From positions 3,668,013-3,732,012 of the forward strand of contig NZ_LR026978.1 in assembly GCF_900604315.1 (NCBI RefSeq): DNA of 64,000 nt, written 5' to 3'. The stretch is from [Erwinia] mediterraneensis (GTDB lineage Bacteria > Pseudomonadota > Gammaproteobacteria > Enterobacterales > Enterobacteriaceae). Shown in pieces: positions 40,528 through 49,650 of the stretch. The notes beneath the pieces are model-generated. The model saw nothing but the letters and a program-made list of their open reading frames with translations, had not been told where the DNA came from and did no database searches. The translations under genes were made by a program, and so were the position numbers. The number at the start of each line of letters is the position of its first letter. Positions within the stretch are counted from its first letter, which is position 1.

Positions 40528-41671
40528 CGTTTCTGTTCTCTCCAGCAAAGTCCAGTTCCGCCGGTACTGGCAGAACCTGAGGTTTTTTCGGGATCAGGCC
40601 GCCTTCACGCTTCCAGCGTCGCAGCTGCCACACCCAGGCCAGCACTTCCGCCACGGCGGCATAGAGCGCGCCGGGAATATGCTGATCGATTTCAGTATGT
40701 CGGTAGAGCGCACGCGCCAGCGGCGGCGCTTCCAGAATGGGAATCCGGTGCTCTTTTGCCAGCTCACGGATTTTCAACGCCACATCACCGGCGCCTTTTG
40801 CCACCACTTTCGGGGCGCTCATTTTTTTCTCGTTATATTGCAGGGCGACGGAATAGTGCGTCGGGTTGGTGACCACCACATCCGCTTTCGGTACATTCGT
40901 CATCATGCGGCGACGGGCGGCGGCGCGCATCTGCTGGCGAATACGCCCTTTAACATGCGGATCGCCCTCCTGCTGTTTGTGCTCGTCGCGAATTTCCTGA
41001 CGCGACATGCGCAATTTTTTGTAGTAGCTGTAGAGCTGCCAGAAAACGTCATAGCCGACCATAGGAATCAGGCCAATCATCACCAGCAGGCAACAGACCG
41101 CGATCATATTCAGGCCATGCGCCAGCGCACTCAGCGGCGATTCACTCATCAGGCGCAGCATTTCCGGCCAGTGTGACCAGATGTACCAGCCCGCCACGCT
41201 GCCAACCAGGACCGCTTTCAGGATCCCTTTCAGCAGTTCCGACCAGGCCTGACCGGCAATCATACGCTTCAGTCCACTCAGCGGATTGAGCTTCTTGATG
41301 TCCACTTTGATTGACTTGCCGCTGATCACAATGCCGCCCAGCAGCATCGGCGCGGCAATCGCCACCAGCACCAGACCTGCCATCAGCGGCAGCAGTGCCA
41401 TAATCGCCTGACCGATAAGATTGCTGATATGCGCGATGATCAGCTTATCGTCGTTCACCATGCCGTGATCGAAGTGCAATCCTGCCGCGACCATGCTGGC
41501 TAACCGATGCGCCATGTTTTCGCCCCCCAGCCAGAGGACCATCAGGCCGGTAGCAAGCATTAGAACCGAGGTCAGCTCACGGGATCGTGGAATCTGCCCC
41601 TCTTCCCGCGCTTTTTCTAATCGGTGGGGTGTGGGCGATTCTGTTTTGTCCTCGTCGCTCTCTTCAGCCAC
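40520..41671 (-). CDS. flhB: Flagellar export switch protein FlhB
   Basis: The 383-residue protein has four membrane segments and a cytoplasmic domain carrying the autocleavage motif NPTH (VVVTNPTHYSVALQY), which switches export from rod/hook to filament substrates. The start is assigned to GTG 41671 (MAEESDEDKTESPTPHRLEKA), with AGAGG upstream; this reproduces E. coli length and N-terminus. A longer frame from 41713 lacks homology. The usual FlhDC-dependent promoter is not obvious in the unusual region upstream. Confidence 0.95.
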   Translation of the reverse strand: MAEESDEDKTESPTPHRLEKAREEGQIPRSRELTSVLMLATGLMVLWLGGENMAHRLASMVAAGLHFDHGMVNDDKLIIAHISNLIGQAIMALLPLMAGLVLVAIAAPMLLGGIVISGKSIKVDIKKLNPLSGLKRMIAGQAWSELLKGILKAVLVGSVAGWYIWSHWPEMLRLMSESPLSALAHGLNMIAVCCLLVMIGLIPMVGYDVFWQLYSYYKKLRMSRQEIRDEHKQQEGDPHVKGRIRQQMRAAARRRMMTNVPKADVVVTNPTHYSVALQYNEKKMSAPKVVAKGAGDVALKIRELAKEHRIPILEAPPLARALYRHTEIDQHIPGALYAAVAEVLAWVWQLRRWKREGGLIPKKPQVLPVPAELDFAGENRNDG

Positions 41672-41969
41672 GACAAACCTCTGCTGGCAGGAATTCTGAG
41701 TACAGGATGCCAAAGTTAGCGGTCAATGAAGCGGGGATTAACGTACGAAAAATAGAGCTTATTGGGGCTTTGCGCCGGGGCGGAAGCAGTGCGGGGTTCT
41801 TGTCCTCATCCAAAGGGAGAGAAAGTAAATTGTGCGGAACCGGGAGAAGAGAGTGGGAGAAACCGCCTGCCCTCCCCGCAGACTATCAGCGTTGAAGCAA
41901 AGCCGCTATCCCTCTGTCTCTCAGCCACGACTCAGCCGAAGAACGGCGGCTGGCCGTGCCGCGGGACCG

Positions 41970-42181
41970 TGGAGCGGCCTTTTCATCGCTGAGCGGAAGA
42001 AGGATTTCAGGACGTCGGCGAGAGCGACGGGCCGCGCCAGGGACGGCGCGTCCCGGGCGGTCCGGCTGAAATCCTGAAGACGCGAAGGTACCGCGCAGCG
42101 GCGATGAAGGGGGCCGCAAGCCCAGGGTCAAGGGGGCGCGGCGACTGGCGCCCCCTTGTCGGTCGCCCGCAGCAGGCGGGC
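41970..42181. repeat. GC-rich nested-palindrome element in the flhB-cheZ gap
   Basis: The 644-bp gap between flhB and cheZ holds no gene. Its GC-rich core has AGGATTTCAG (42001-42010) with exact complement at 42066-42075. Outside it are imperfect arms GCGGCC...TTCATCGC and GCGATGAAGG...GCCGC, giving a large stem. Next come an 11-bp hairpin (CAAGGGGGCGC, 42129-42139, with complement 42148-42158) and GCCCGC/GCGGGC at 42165-42181. This looks like a miniature, non-coding repetitive element; multi-copy status cannot be tested in one window. Confidence 0.5.
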
Positions 42182-42204
42182 TGAAACTGCCGGTTCGCTC
42201 TGGC

Positions 42205-42300
42205 GAACGAAACCTTCTCAACGGTCACTCCGCTGCACCGATGAACGAAACCTGCTCCGTGGTTACTCCGCCGCACCGGCGAACACAACCTTCCCCGTTC
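42205..42300. repeat. 38-bp tandem repeat before cheZ
   Basis: GAACGAAACC recurs at 42205, 42243 and (as GAACACAACC) 42281, exactly 38 bp apart. Each unit also carries GGTyACTCCGCyGCACCG. Two full units and a partial third sit about 15-110 bp downstream of the cheZ stop on the minus strand. Function unknown. Confidence 0.7.
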
Positions 42301-42315
42301 CCCGGCGCACGCCGC

Positions 42316-42957
42316 TTAAAAGCCTAAGCTATCCAGCAGGTCATCGACCTGATCCTGGTTCGCCACGACCCCTGGGGCCGCCGTATTAATCTGCGGGCCG
42401 TTCAGCAGGCTCTCGCCCTCTTTACGCTGCGAAGCATTCGCCTCCGGCAGATTCTCCAGCAGCACCATCAGCAGCTGACGCTCGATCTCCTGGATCACAT
42501 CCATCATGCGCTTGATCACCTGACCGGTAAGGTCCTGGAAATCCTGCGCCATCATAATGTCCAGCAGCTGCTTGTTGGTGAACGAGGTGTGTTCCGGCAC
42601 CGCCGTCAGATATTCGCGCGTATCCGAAACCAGCGCACGCGCATCAGCCAGCTCAATCGGGTTCTCAAACCAGGCATCCCAGCGCTCTTTCAGACCGCTG
42701 GCACCCGCTTCCAGCGCATCCTGATGCGGCTGAGCAGCCTCAACGCTGTTCAGGGCGCGATCGGCGGCCTGAGCGGTCATTTGTACTACATAATCCAGGC
42801 GATCGCGGGCATCCGGAATCGCTTCTGCCGCCTCAGCAATTGCCTGATCTAACCCCAGCTCACGTAAGCTGTCACGTAACATGCGCGTCAGTGCGCCAAT
42901 ACGGCCGATAATATCGTGTGCCGTGGCGTCCGCTGCTGGCTTCGGAAGTTCGCTCAT
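42316..42957 (-). CDS. cheZ: Protein phosphatase CheZ
   Basis: The 213-residue protein dephosphorylates CheY-P. The catalytic helix [23 protein letters not shown] contains the active Gln, and the CheY-binding C-terminal peptide [12 protein letters not shown] is present. ATG 42957 (GGAG upstream) is preferred over the adjacent GTG. It is the last gene of the chemotaxis run, 9 nt after cheY. Confidence 0.96.
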   Translation of the reverse strand: MSELPKPAADATAHDIIGRIGALTRMLRDSLRELGLDQAIAEAAEAIPDARDRLDYVVQMTAQAADRALNSVEAAQPHQDALEAGASGLKERWDAWFENPIELADARALVSDTREYLTAVPEHTSFTNKQLLDIMMAQDFQDLTGQVIKRMMDVIQEIERQLLMVLLENLPEANASQRKEGESLLNGPQINTAAPGVVANQDQVDDLLDSLGF

Positions 42958-42966
42958 CACGTCTCC

Positions 42967-43356
<390 letters not shown>

Positions 43357-43395
43357 ATCTACTCCTGAGTTGTCTCGCCCGGCAGGACGGGCTTG

Positions 43396-44445
43396 TTAAA
43401 TACGCAATGCCTGTCCGGCGCTAATTTTGGCCAGCATGTGCTGGCTGATTTGTCCTAAATCCACTACTTCACTGGTCCCCCCGAGAGCAATCGCTTCTCG
43501 CGGCATACCAAAAACCACACAGGTCGCTTCGCTCTGGGCGATGGTCCAGGCGCCTGCGCGATGCATAGCAAGCATCCCGGCCGCGCCGTCGTTACCCATT
43601 CCGGTCAGAATGACCCCCACGGCGTTACGTCCGGCATGGGTTGCTACCGAATTGAACAACACATCGACCGACGGCTTATGACGATTAACCGGCGGTCCTT
43701 CATTCAGTTTCACTACATAGTTGGCCCCGCTGCGCGCCAGCTCCATATGCATGGCACCGGGAGCGATATAGGCGTGGCCCGGCAGAATACGCTCGCCATC
43801 TTCCGCCTCTTTCACGGTGATTTGACACAGCTTGTTCAACCGCTCGGCAAAGGATCGGGTAAAGCCAGGCGGCATATGCTGGGTAATCAGCAGCGCCGGG
43901 CTGGTTGCCGGCAGCGGTTGCAGCACATGGCGAATCGCTTCCGTGCCGCCGGTTGATGAGCCGATGGCTATCAGCTTTTCGCTGCTGAGCATCGGTCCCG
44001 CCTTCAGCATGATTGGCGGCGTCATGGTGACACGGGCATGCAACCTGGCGCGCGCGGCGGCGCGAATTTTATCCGCGATCATCTGGCTGTAGGCCAGCAT
44101 CCCTTCGCGAATACCCAGCTGCGGCTTGGTAACAAAATCAACCGCGCCCAGCTCCAGCGCACGCAACGTCACTTCTGAACCTTTACCGGTCAGCGATGAC
44201 ACCATCACCACCGGCATGGGACGCAGACGCATCAGCTTCTCCAGAAAGTCGAGGCCATCCATGCGCGGCATCTCGACATCCAGCGTCAGCACCTGCGGAT
44301 TGTGCTGCTTGATCAGATCGCGTGCCGCCAGAGGATCCGGTGCCGTAGCCACCATCTCCATATCGGGATGACTGTTTATGATTTCGGTCATCAGCTGCCG
44401 CATCAGCGCTGAGTCATCCACACACATTACGGTGATTTTGCTCAT
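43396..44445 (-). CDS. cheB: Chemotaxis methylesterase/deamidase CheB
   Basis: The 349-residue protein has an N-terminal receiver ([11 protein letters not shown], phospho-Asp in [13 protein letters not shown]) and a C-terminal methylesterase domain. The Ser-His-Asp triad lies in [24 protein letters not shown] and [11 protein letters not shown]. It demethylates and deamidates receptors for adaptation. It overlaps cheR by 4 nt. Confidence 0.97.
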   Translation of the reverse strand: MSKITVMCVDDSALMRQLMTEIINSHPDMEMVATAPDPLAARDLIKQHNPQVLTLDVEMPRMDGLDFLEKLMRLRPMPVVMVSSLTGKGSEVTLRALELGAVDFVTKPQLGIREGMLAYSQMIADKIRAAARARLHARVTMTPPIMLKAGPMLSSEKLIAIGSSTGGTEAIRHVLQPLPATSPALLITQHMPPGFTRSFAERLNKLCQITVKEAEDGERILPGHAYIAPGAMHMELARSGANYVVKLNEGPPVNRHKPSVDVLFNSVATHAGRNAVGVILTGMGNDGAAGMLAMHRAGAWTIAQSEATCVVFGMPREAIALGGTSEVVDLGQISQHMLAKISAGQALRI

Positions 44446-45317
44446 CGTCTTTCCTTAGTCAGTCCATAGACGGTTTGTCCCCGCAGCCAGAACTCTTTAC
44501 TGATCTGACTAAAATTCTCTGAGTGACCGGCAAACAGCAGACCTCCCGGCTTTAACAGCGGAACAAAACGGCGCAGGATTTTTTCTTGCGTCTCTTTATC
44601 GAAATAGATCATCACGTTGCGACAAAAAATCGCATCAAAGGGGCCGGGGAGCGCCCAGTCGGGCGCCAGCAGATTCAGCCGGGCAAACGAGACATGCCCC
44701 GCCAAATCAGGTCGCACGCGCACCATGCCATCGTGGGGGCCGGTGCCGCGCAGAAAGAAACGCTGCAGCTGCTGCTGTGACAGCGTGCGCAACTCCTCAT
44801 GGCGATAGATGCCCGCTACCGCCTTCTCCAGCACCTGGGTATCGATATCGCTGGCATGTACCTGAAACTTACCCGGACCGGTACCCAGGGTTTCCGCCAG
44901 TGTCATGGCAATAGAATAAGGTTCTTCGCCGGTCGAGGCGGCGGTGCTCCAGACGCTATAGCTGCCCGAACGCTTTTTCGCGTGTTCAGCCAGAATCGGG
45001 AAATGGTGTGCCTCGCGGAAAAACGCGGTCAGGTTGGTGGTCAGCGCATTAATAAACGCCTGCCATTCAGCGCTGTTAGGATCGTTCTCCAGCAGTGCCA
45101 GATAGCGTCCAAAATCATCAATGTTTAACGTGCGCAGGCGTCGAACCAGACGGTTGTAAACCATTTCCCGTTTGTGGTCGGCCAGCACAATCCCGGCACG
45201 TTGATAAATCAGCTGGCTGATACGACGAAAATGTGTATCCGAGAGCGGCAAACGCTGCACCATCTGCGAAAGCAGCGTTGTCGTTTCGTTTTGATCCAGT
45301 AACGTCGTTTTTTTCAT
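44442..45317 (-). CDS. cheR: Chemoreceptor methyltransferase CheR
   Basis: The 291-residue SAM-dependent enzyme methylates receptor glutamates. The N-terminal helical domain ([33 protein letters not shown]), SAM site ([21 protein letters not shown]) and [15 protein letters not shown] are conserved. The beta-subdomain that binds the receptor NWETF tail is present. It is in the same run as the upstream chemoreceptor gene, 25 nt away. Confidence 0.96.
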   Translation of the reverse strand: MKKTTLLDQNETTTLLSQMVQRLPLSDTHFRRISQLIYQRAGIVLADHKREMVYNRLVRRLRTLNIDDFGRYLALLENDPNSAEWQAFINALTTNLTAFFREAHHFPILAEHAKKRSGSYSVWSTAASTGEEPYSIAMTLAETLGTGPGKFQVHASDIDTQVLEKAVAGIYRHEELRTLSQQQLQRFFLRGTGPHDGMVRVRPDLAGHVSFARLNLLAPDWALPGPFDAIFCRNVMIYFDKETQEKILRRFVPLLKPGGLLFAGHSENFSQISKEFWLRGQTVYGLTKERR

Positions 45318-45342
45318 CTAAAGGTCACCTGACACGTACTGA

Positions 45343-46950
45343 TTAAGTGGTTATCGCCACATCGGTTTGCGGCAACGGCAGCGACGTATCAGCTACCGGC
45401 GCGCTGCTGGTCAGCCTGAAACGCTGGACGGTCGCGCTGAGGTTTTCCGCCTGGGTTTCCAGCGCATCAGTGGCAGCGGCGGCCTCTTCGACCAGCGCAG
45501 CGTTCTGCTGGGTGACCTGATCCATCTGGCTGACCGCCTGCGCCACCTGTTCAATCCCGCGACGCTGTTCATCGGATGCCGAGGCGATTTCGTTAATAAT
45601 GTCGTTGACGCGCGTGACGGACTGCACAATCTCTTCCATGGTGCTGCCCGCGCTCGCCACCAGGCCGGAGCCCTGATCTACCCGACTGATAGAGTCTTCA
45701 ATCAGAGTCTTAATCTCTTTTGCCGCCTGGGCGCTGCGCTGCGCCAGATTACGCACTTCACCCGCCACCACGGCAAAACCGCGCCCCTGCTCACCGGCAC
45801 GCGCGGCTTCTACCGCGGCGTTCAGGGCGAGGATATTGGTCTGGAAGGCGATGCCGTCAATCACGCTGGTGATGTCACCAATCTTCTTCGACTGGCTGGC
45901 GATATCACTCATCGTTTCCACTACGCTGCGCGTCAGCGTGCCCCCTTTGTGCGCCGTGCTGGTCGCTTCATGCGCCAGTTGCGCCGCCTGACGGGCATTC
46001 TCCGCATTACCGGTTACCGTCGCGGTGAGCTGCTCCATGCTGGCTGCCGTCTGCGCCAGGGAAGCGGCCTGCTGTTCGGTGCGCGCAGAAAGATCGTTAT
46101 TACCCGCTGCAATTTCCTGAATGCCGACCTGCATGGTCTGACTGCCGTCGCGCACCTGCGCCACGGTTTCCGCCAGCTTTTGCTGCATTTCACGCAGCCC
46201 GGCAAACAGCAGCCCTATCTCATTACGCCCCGTGACCTGAATCTCACTGTGCAGATCGCCAGAGGCGATACGCTCAAAGTGGCTGCGCACCACCGCCAGC
46301 GGCGTAAAGAGCGCGCGTTTTAACCAGAACAGCGCCAGCAGCGTGATGCCCAGCGCGATCACTACCGCAGCAATAAAAGTCAGCAATGACTGCTGATAAA
46401 ACCCGTCGCTTGCCATGCGCGCATGGCCGAGGAACTCGCCGACGTGGCTGTTCCAGCGGTTATACTGCTGCAGGAAGTTGTCCTGCACTTTCTGGGTTGG
46501 CGAGTCGAGAAAATCCTGCAACTGGAAATTCTCCAGATAAACAATCAGATGCGCCAGCTCCTCGTGGTAGGCGTTGTAGCTCGTCTGAACCTCTTTGGTC
46601 AGCGTCTCGTTTTTCGCTGAAAGAGAAGGCACCGCGAGAAAGGCTTTGAAGCTCTTATCGGCACTGTCGAGATCGGCCTGCGCATTCTTCATCAGGCTGA
46701 GCACATCTTCCCGCGGCAGGCTGAGCGCCGCACGCGTGCCAGCCCGGCTCAGGGTAACGCGGGCGCTGAGCAGTGAAGCCCAGGTCTGACTCAGCGCATC
46801 GCGCTGCTGTGCCCCCTGGTCAACCTGCGACAGATTCTGGCTATCCAGACGAAAAGCGTTAAATGACAAACCGCTGCTCAGGATCTGCATCAGGCAGAAC
46901 AACAGCAACACAGCCACCAGCAGGGTGGATACGCGCATACGACTCAACAT
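45343..46950 (-). CDS. Methyl-accepting chemotaxis protein, Tsr/Tar-type ligand domain, no NWETF tail
   Basis: The 535-residue receptor has a first membrane segment (about 11-31), a periplasmic four-helix ligand domain, a second membrane segment (about 190-210), HAMP, and a signalling domain with [37 protein letters not shown]. The three ligand-site arginines are conserved (LLSAR-VTLSR-AGTR), and SPTQKVQDNFLQQY resembles the Tsr pocket, so an amino acid ligand such as serine is likely. The C-terminus (DVAITT) lacks the CheR/CheB-tethering pentapeptide. ATG 46950 is preferred to the adjacent GTG. Confidence 0.92.
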   Translation of the reverse strand: MLSRMRVSTLLVAVLLLFCLMQILSSGLSFNAFRLDSQNLSQVDQGAQQRDALSQTWASLLSARVTLSRAGTRAALSLPREDVLSLMKNAQADLDSADKSFKAFLAVPSLSAKNETLTKEVQTSYNAYHEELAHLIVYLENFQLQDFLDSPTQKVQDNFLQQYNRWNSHVGEFLGHARMASDGFYQQSLLTFIAAVVIALGITLLALFWLKRALFTPLAVVRSHFERIASGDLHSEIQVTGRNEIGLLFAGLREMQQKLAETVAQVRDGSQTMQVGIQEIAAGNNDLSARTEQQAASLAQTAASMEQLTATVTGNAENARQAAQLAHEATSTAHKGGTLTRSVVETMSDIASQSKKIGDITSVIDGIAFQTNILALNAAVEAARAGEQGRGFAVVAGEVRNLAQRSAQAAKEIKTLIEDSISRVDQGSGLVASAGSTMEEIVQSVTRVNDIINEIASASDEQRRGIEQVAQAVSQMDQVTQQNAALVEEAAAATDALETQAENLSATVQRFRLTSSAPVADTSLPLPQTDVAITT

Positions 46951-47218
46951 CACACACTCCCCTCAGTGCCGCCTGAAAACAGCAGCCAGTCATGGTTAAA
47001 AGATTTACCAGGTCTTCAGACATCTGCGCGCGTTCTGCACGCAACGCAGCCAGCGATATTTTGACTCTGTAGACAGGTTAACGGCGCGGGTGGGAAATTC
47101 TTTACCCATATTGAATGCGGTCACTGCTTGTTTTCAGCGGCAACCCCTTCGGACCCTGACATGAACCCCACCAGCATGCATTATTTTGCCTTTGTTACTG
47201 ACTGGCGAGTCGGCTCTG

Positions 47219-47245
47219 TTATCGGCGAAAGATAAAAAATCTTTA
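47219..47245 (-). promoter_or_regulatory. Sigma-28 (FliA) promoter for the MCP-cheRBYZ run
   Basis: On the minus strand TAAA, a 15-bp spacer and GCCGATAA match the FliA consensus (TAAA-N15-GCCGATAA) exactly. It lies about 270 bp upstream of the receptor start at 46950, implying a long leader. The rest of the 333-bp gap shows nothing else I recognise. Confidence 0.92.
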
Positions 47246-47250
47246 CAGCA

Positions 47251-47275
47251 AACGGGTGAGTCAGACTCACCCGTT
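47251..47275 (-). terminator. Hairpin after the second chemoreceptor gene
   Basis: An 11-bp perfect stem (AACGGGTGAGT / ACTCACCCGTT, CAG loop) lies 8 nt past the stop of the receptor gene at 47284 and immediately before the next FliA promoter. The T-tract is weak. Confidence 0.65.
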
Positions 47276-47283
47276 AAAGGAAA

Positions 47284-48960
47284 TCAGAACGTTTCCCAGT
47301 TATCGTCACTGCTGTTTTTACTGTTGCTGGTGGCCAGCGCTTTTACCGCTGCCGGGGCGCTGGTCTGCGGCTTTTTCACTACCGGCGCCGCTTTGGCGAC
47401 CTGCTTGCGTGGAATGCTGAATACCGATACCGCCTGGCTCAGCCTGCTTGCCTGCGCTTCCAGTGAAGCCGCGGCTGCCGCTGACTCCTCGACCAGCGCG
47501 GCGTTCTGCTGGGTAACGCGGTCCATTTCGGTCACCGCTGTGCCAACCTGATCGATACCGCGGCTCTGCTCATCAGAGGCGGAGGCGATCTCACCCATGA
47601 TATCGGTCACGCGCGTAACGGCGTTCACGATATCATTCATGGTTTCCCCGGCGGTGCCCACCAGCGTAGAGCCGGTATTGACACGACTGACGGAGTCCTC
47701 AATCAGGCCCTTGATCTCTTTCGCCGCCTGGGCGCTGCGCTGCGCCAGGTTGCGCACTTCACCCGCCACCACGGCAAAACCGCGGCCCTGCTCACCGGCA
47801 CGCGCCGCTTCCACGGCAGCATTCAGAGCAAGGATATTGGTCTGGAAAGCAATGCCATCGATAACGCTGATGATATCAGCGATTTTCTTCGAGCTGCCTG
47901 CAATGTCGTGCATGGTTTTCACTACCCCATCCACGACTTCGCCGCCTTTGAGGGCAGTTTCCGACGCGCTCAGCGCCAGCTGTGACGCCTGGCGGGCGTT
48001 TTCCGCATTCTGTTTCACCGTGGCGGTCAGCTGCTCCATGCTGGCTGCCGTCTGTTCCAGCGAGGCGGCCTGCTGTTCAGTGCGGGCAGAGAGATCGTTA
48101 TTGCCAGCAGAAATTTCGCTGGCACCGGTAAAGATGGCGTCAGATCCGTCACGCACGTTGCTGACAGTACGTACCAGCGCCTGCTGCATCTCATGCAGGC
48201 TGGACGCCAGCTGGGTCATTTCATTACGTCCGCTCACTGTGATGGTTTGCGTCAGATCGCCCTGGGCGATACGCTGAATATGACCGATATTGGTGTTAAG
48301 CGGGTTGAGCAGCACCTTACGCAGGCCCATCCAGCAGAGCGCAATCACCAGCACGACGGCCACCAGAACGCTGCCAAAGACCCATTGCATGCGGGCAAAA
48401 AGCGTTTCGCTCTGCGCGAAGGCATTTGTCGCCAGGCGATCCTGATCGGCGCGCCACTCCCTGTAGAGCGCTTTAAACGCATCCTGATTCGGCGCAACCG
48501 GCAGCTGGTCGGCCAGCGCCAGATCGCCCGCCTGCAGGGCATCATGCATCTGCCCCAACACAGCCGCATAGGCGTTATAGCCTGCTTTGAAACTTTGAAT
48601 CAGTTTCTCTTCCTGTCCCGGCGTGTCAGGCAGAGCCAGATAACGCTGATAGCTCTCTGCGGCATTTTTCTGGAAAGCCTGGCTTTGCTTAAACAGACCG
48701 GCAATATCCGGCTCGCTGTTGGTCAGCTTGCTTTTCGCAATGCGCAGCTGAATGCGGGTCAGTACCACGCGGGTCTGGTTGAGGCTCATATAAGCGTCGG
48801 TCATCTCAGCAATATTCTTGCTGGCAAGACGGGAGACAGTGAAGCTCTGCTTATCACTATTCAGCGCTGTAAAAAAGACGCTGCCAGACATGACCTGTAA
48901 CAGGCCAAACATCAGTAAAACCAGCAGCAGGCTGGTCACCACCCGAACTTTAGTCAACAT
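47284..48960 (-). CDS. Methyl-accepting chemotaxis protein with NWETF tail
   Basis: The 558-residue receptor has membrane segments near residues 8-30 and 190-212, a periplasmic four-helix domain, HAMP and the conserved signalling hairpin ([30 protein letters not shown]). The ligand-site arginine pattern [12 protein letters not shown] is conserved, suggesting an amino acid ligand, but the Tar/Tsr PTQ motif is replaced by [11 protein letters not shown]. The C-terminus is NWETF after a flexible linker, the CheR/CheB docking site of major receptors. Its own FliA promoter lies just upstream. Confidence 0.93.
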   Translation of the reverse strand: MLTKVRVVTSLLLVLLMFGLLQVMSGSVFFTALNSDKQSFTVSRLASKNIAEMTDAYMSLNQTRVVLTRIQLRIAKSKLTNSEPDIAGLFKQSQAFQKNAAESYQRYLALPDTPGQEEKLIQSFKAGYNAYAAVLGQMHDALQAGDLALADQLPVAPNQDAFKALYREWRADQDRLATNAFAQSETLFARMQWVFGSVLVAVVLVIALCWMGLRKVLLNPLNTNIGHIQRIAQGDLTQTITVSGRNEMTQLASSLHEMQQALVRTVSNVRDGSDAIFTGASEISAGNNDLSARTEQQAASLEQTAASMEQLTATVKQNAENARQASQLALSASETALKGGEVVDGVVKTMHDIAGSSKKIADIISVIDGIAFQTNILALNAAVEAARAGEQGRGFAVVAGEVRNLAQRSAQAAKEIKGLIEDSVSRVNTGSTLVGTAGETMNDIVNAVTRVTDIMGEIASASDEQSRGIDQVGTAVTEMDRVTQQNAALVEESAAAAASLEAQASRLSQAVSVFSIPRKQVAKAAPVVKKPQTSAPAAVKALATSNSKNSSDDNWETF

Positions 48961-49000
48961 AAGGAACCCTGAAAGAAGAAGTAAGGAAGAAGCGAGGGGA

Positions 49001-49027
49001 TTATCGGCGCAGCAGGATAAAAATTTA
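49001..49027 (-). promoter_or_regulatory. Sigma-28 (FliA) promoter of the NWETF chemoreceptor
   Basis: Minus-strand TAAA-N15-GCCGATAA, an exact FliA consensus, about 40 bp before the ATG at 48960. The receptor is therefore a class III flagellar gene with its own promoter. Confidence 0.93.
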
Positions 49028-49088
49028 GGCAGGCGGACGAAATACTTGCTTTTACGCTCTGATTTTATTACTTTTTATTAACATAAAC

Positions 49089-49123
49089 TAGTCACGGATC
49101 GCATCTGTCGCGATCCGTGACTA
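49089..49123 (-). terminator. Hairpin after cheW
   Basis: A perfect 14-bp stem (TAGTCACGGATCGC with complement) and 7-nt loop begins 7 nt after the cheW stop. The following bases on the minus strand are AGTTTATGTT, so it may be a strong attenuating hairpin rather than a classic intrinsic terminator. Confidence 0.75.
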
Positions 49124-49129
49124 TTACGC

Positions 49130-49627
49130 TTATGCGCTGCGCAGAGAATCCATCAGCGCCATCTCTTCGCTGCTCAGCAGTTTCTCAATATCTACCAGAA
49201 TCAGCATACGATCACCCAGCGCACCCAGGCCGGTGAGATATTCGGTCGACATGGTAACTGCGAACTCCGGCGCCGGACGGATCTGATCCTGGGTCAGTGA
49301 CAGCACATCAGAAACGCCGTCCACCACAATACCCACGACACGCTGTAACAGATTCAGCACGATCACTACAGTGTTGTCATTGTAATCCACATCAGGCTGG
49401 GCAAATTTTATGCGCAGATCGATGATCGGCACGATGACGCCACGCAGGTTGGTTACACCTTTAATAAAAGAGGGCGTGTTAGCGATACGCGTGACCTGAT
49501 CGTAACCGCGGATCTCCTGTACTTTAAGAATATCGATACCGTACTCTTCATCACCCAGTGTGAATACCAGGAACTCTTGGCCCACGGTTTCACCAGCGAG
49601 TTTCGTAACGGTTGCCATTCCAGTCAT
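49130..49627 (-). CDS. cheW: Chemotaxis coupling protein CheW
   Basis: The 165-residue SH3-like scaffold links receptors to CheA. It is nearly collinear with E. coli CheW ([77 protein letters not shown]). It follows cheA by 23 nt and ends at a strong hairpin. Confidence 0.97.
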   Translation of the reverse strand: MTGMATVTKLAGETVGQEFLVFTLGDEEYGIDILKVQEIRGYDQVTRIANTPSFIKGVTNLRGVIVPIIDLRIKFAQPDVDYNDNTVVIVLNLLQRVVGIVVDGVSDVLSLTQDQIRPAPEFAVTMSTEYLTGLGALGDRMLILVDIEKLLSSEEMALMDSLRSA

Positions 49628-49650
49628 TGTTTTTACCCTTTCGTTATCAG

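Noticed and set aside
41587-42389. Several overlapping Arg/Pro-rich ORFs in the flhB-cheZ gap
   Set aside because: GC-rich palindromic DNA has few stops in all frames; none has a ribosome binding site or recognisable protein.
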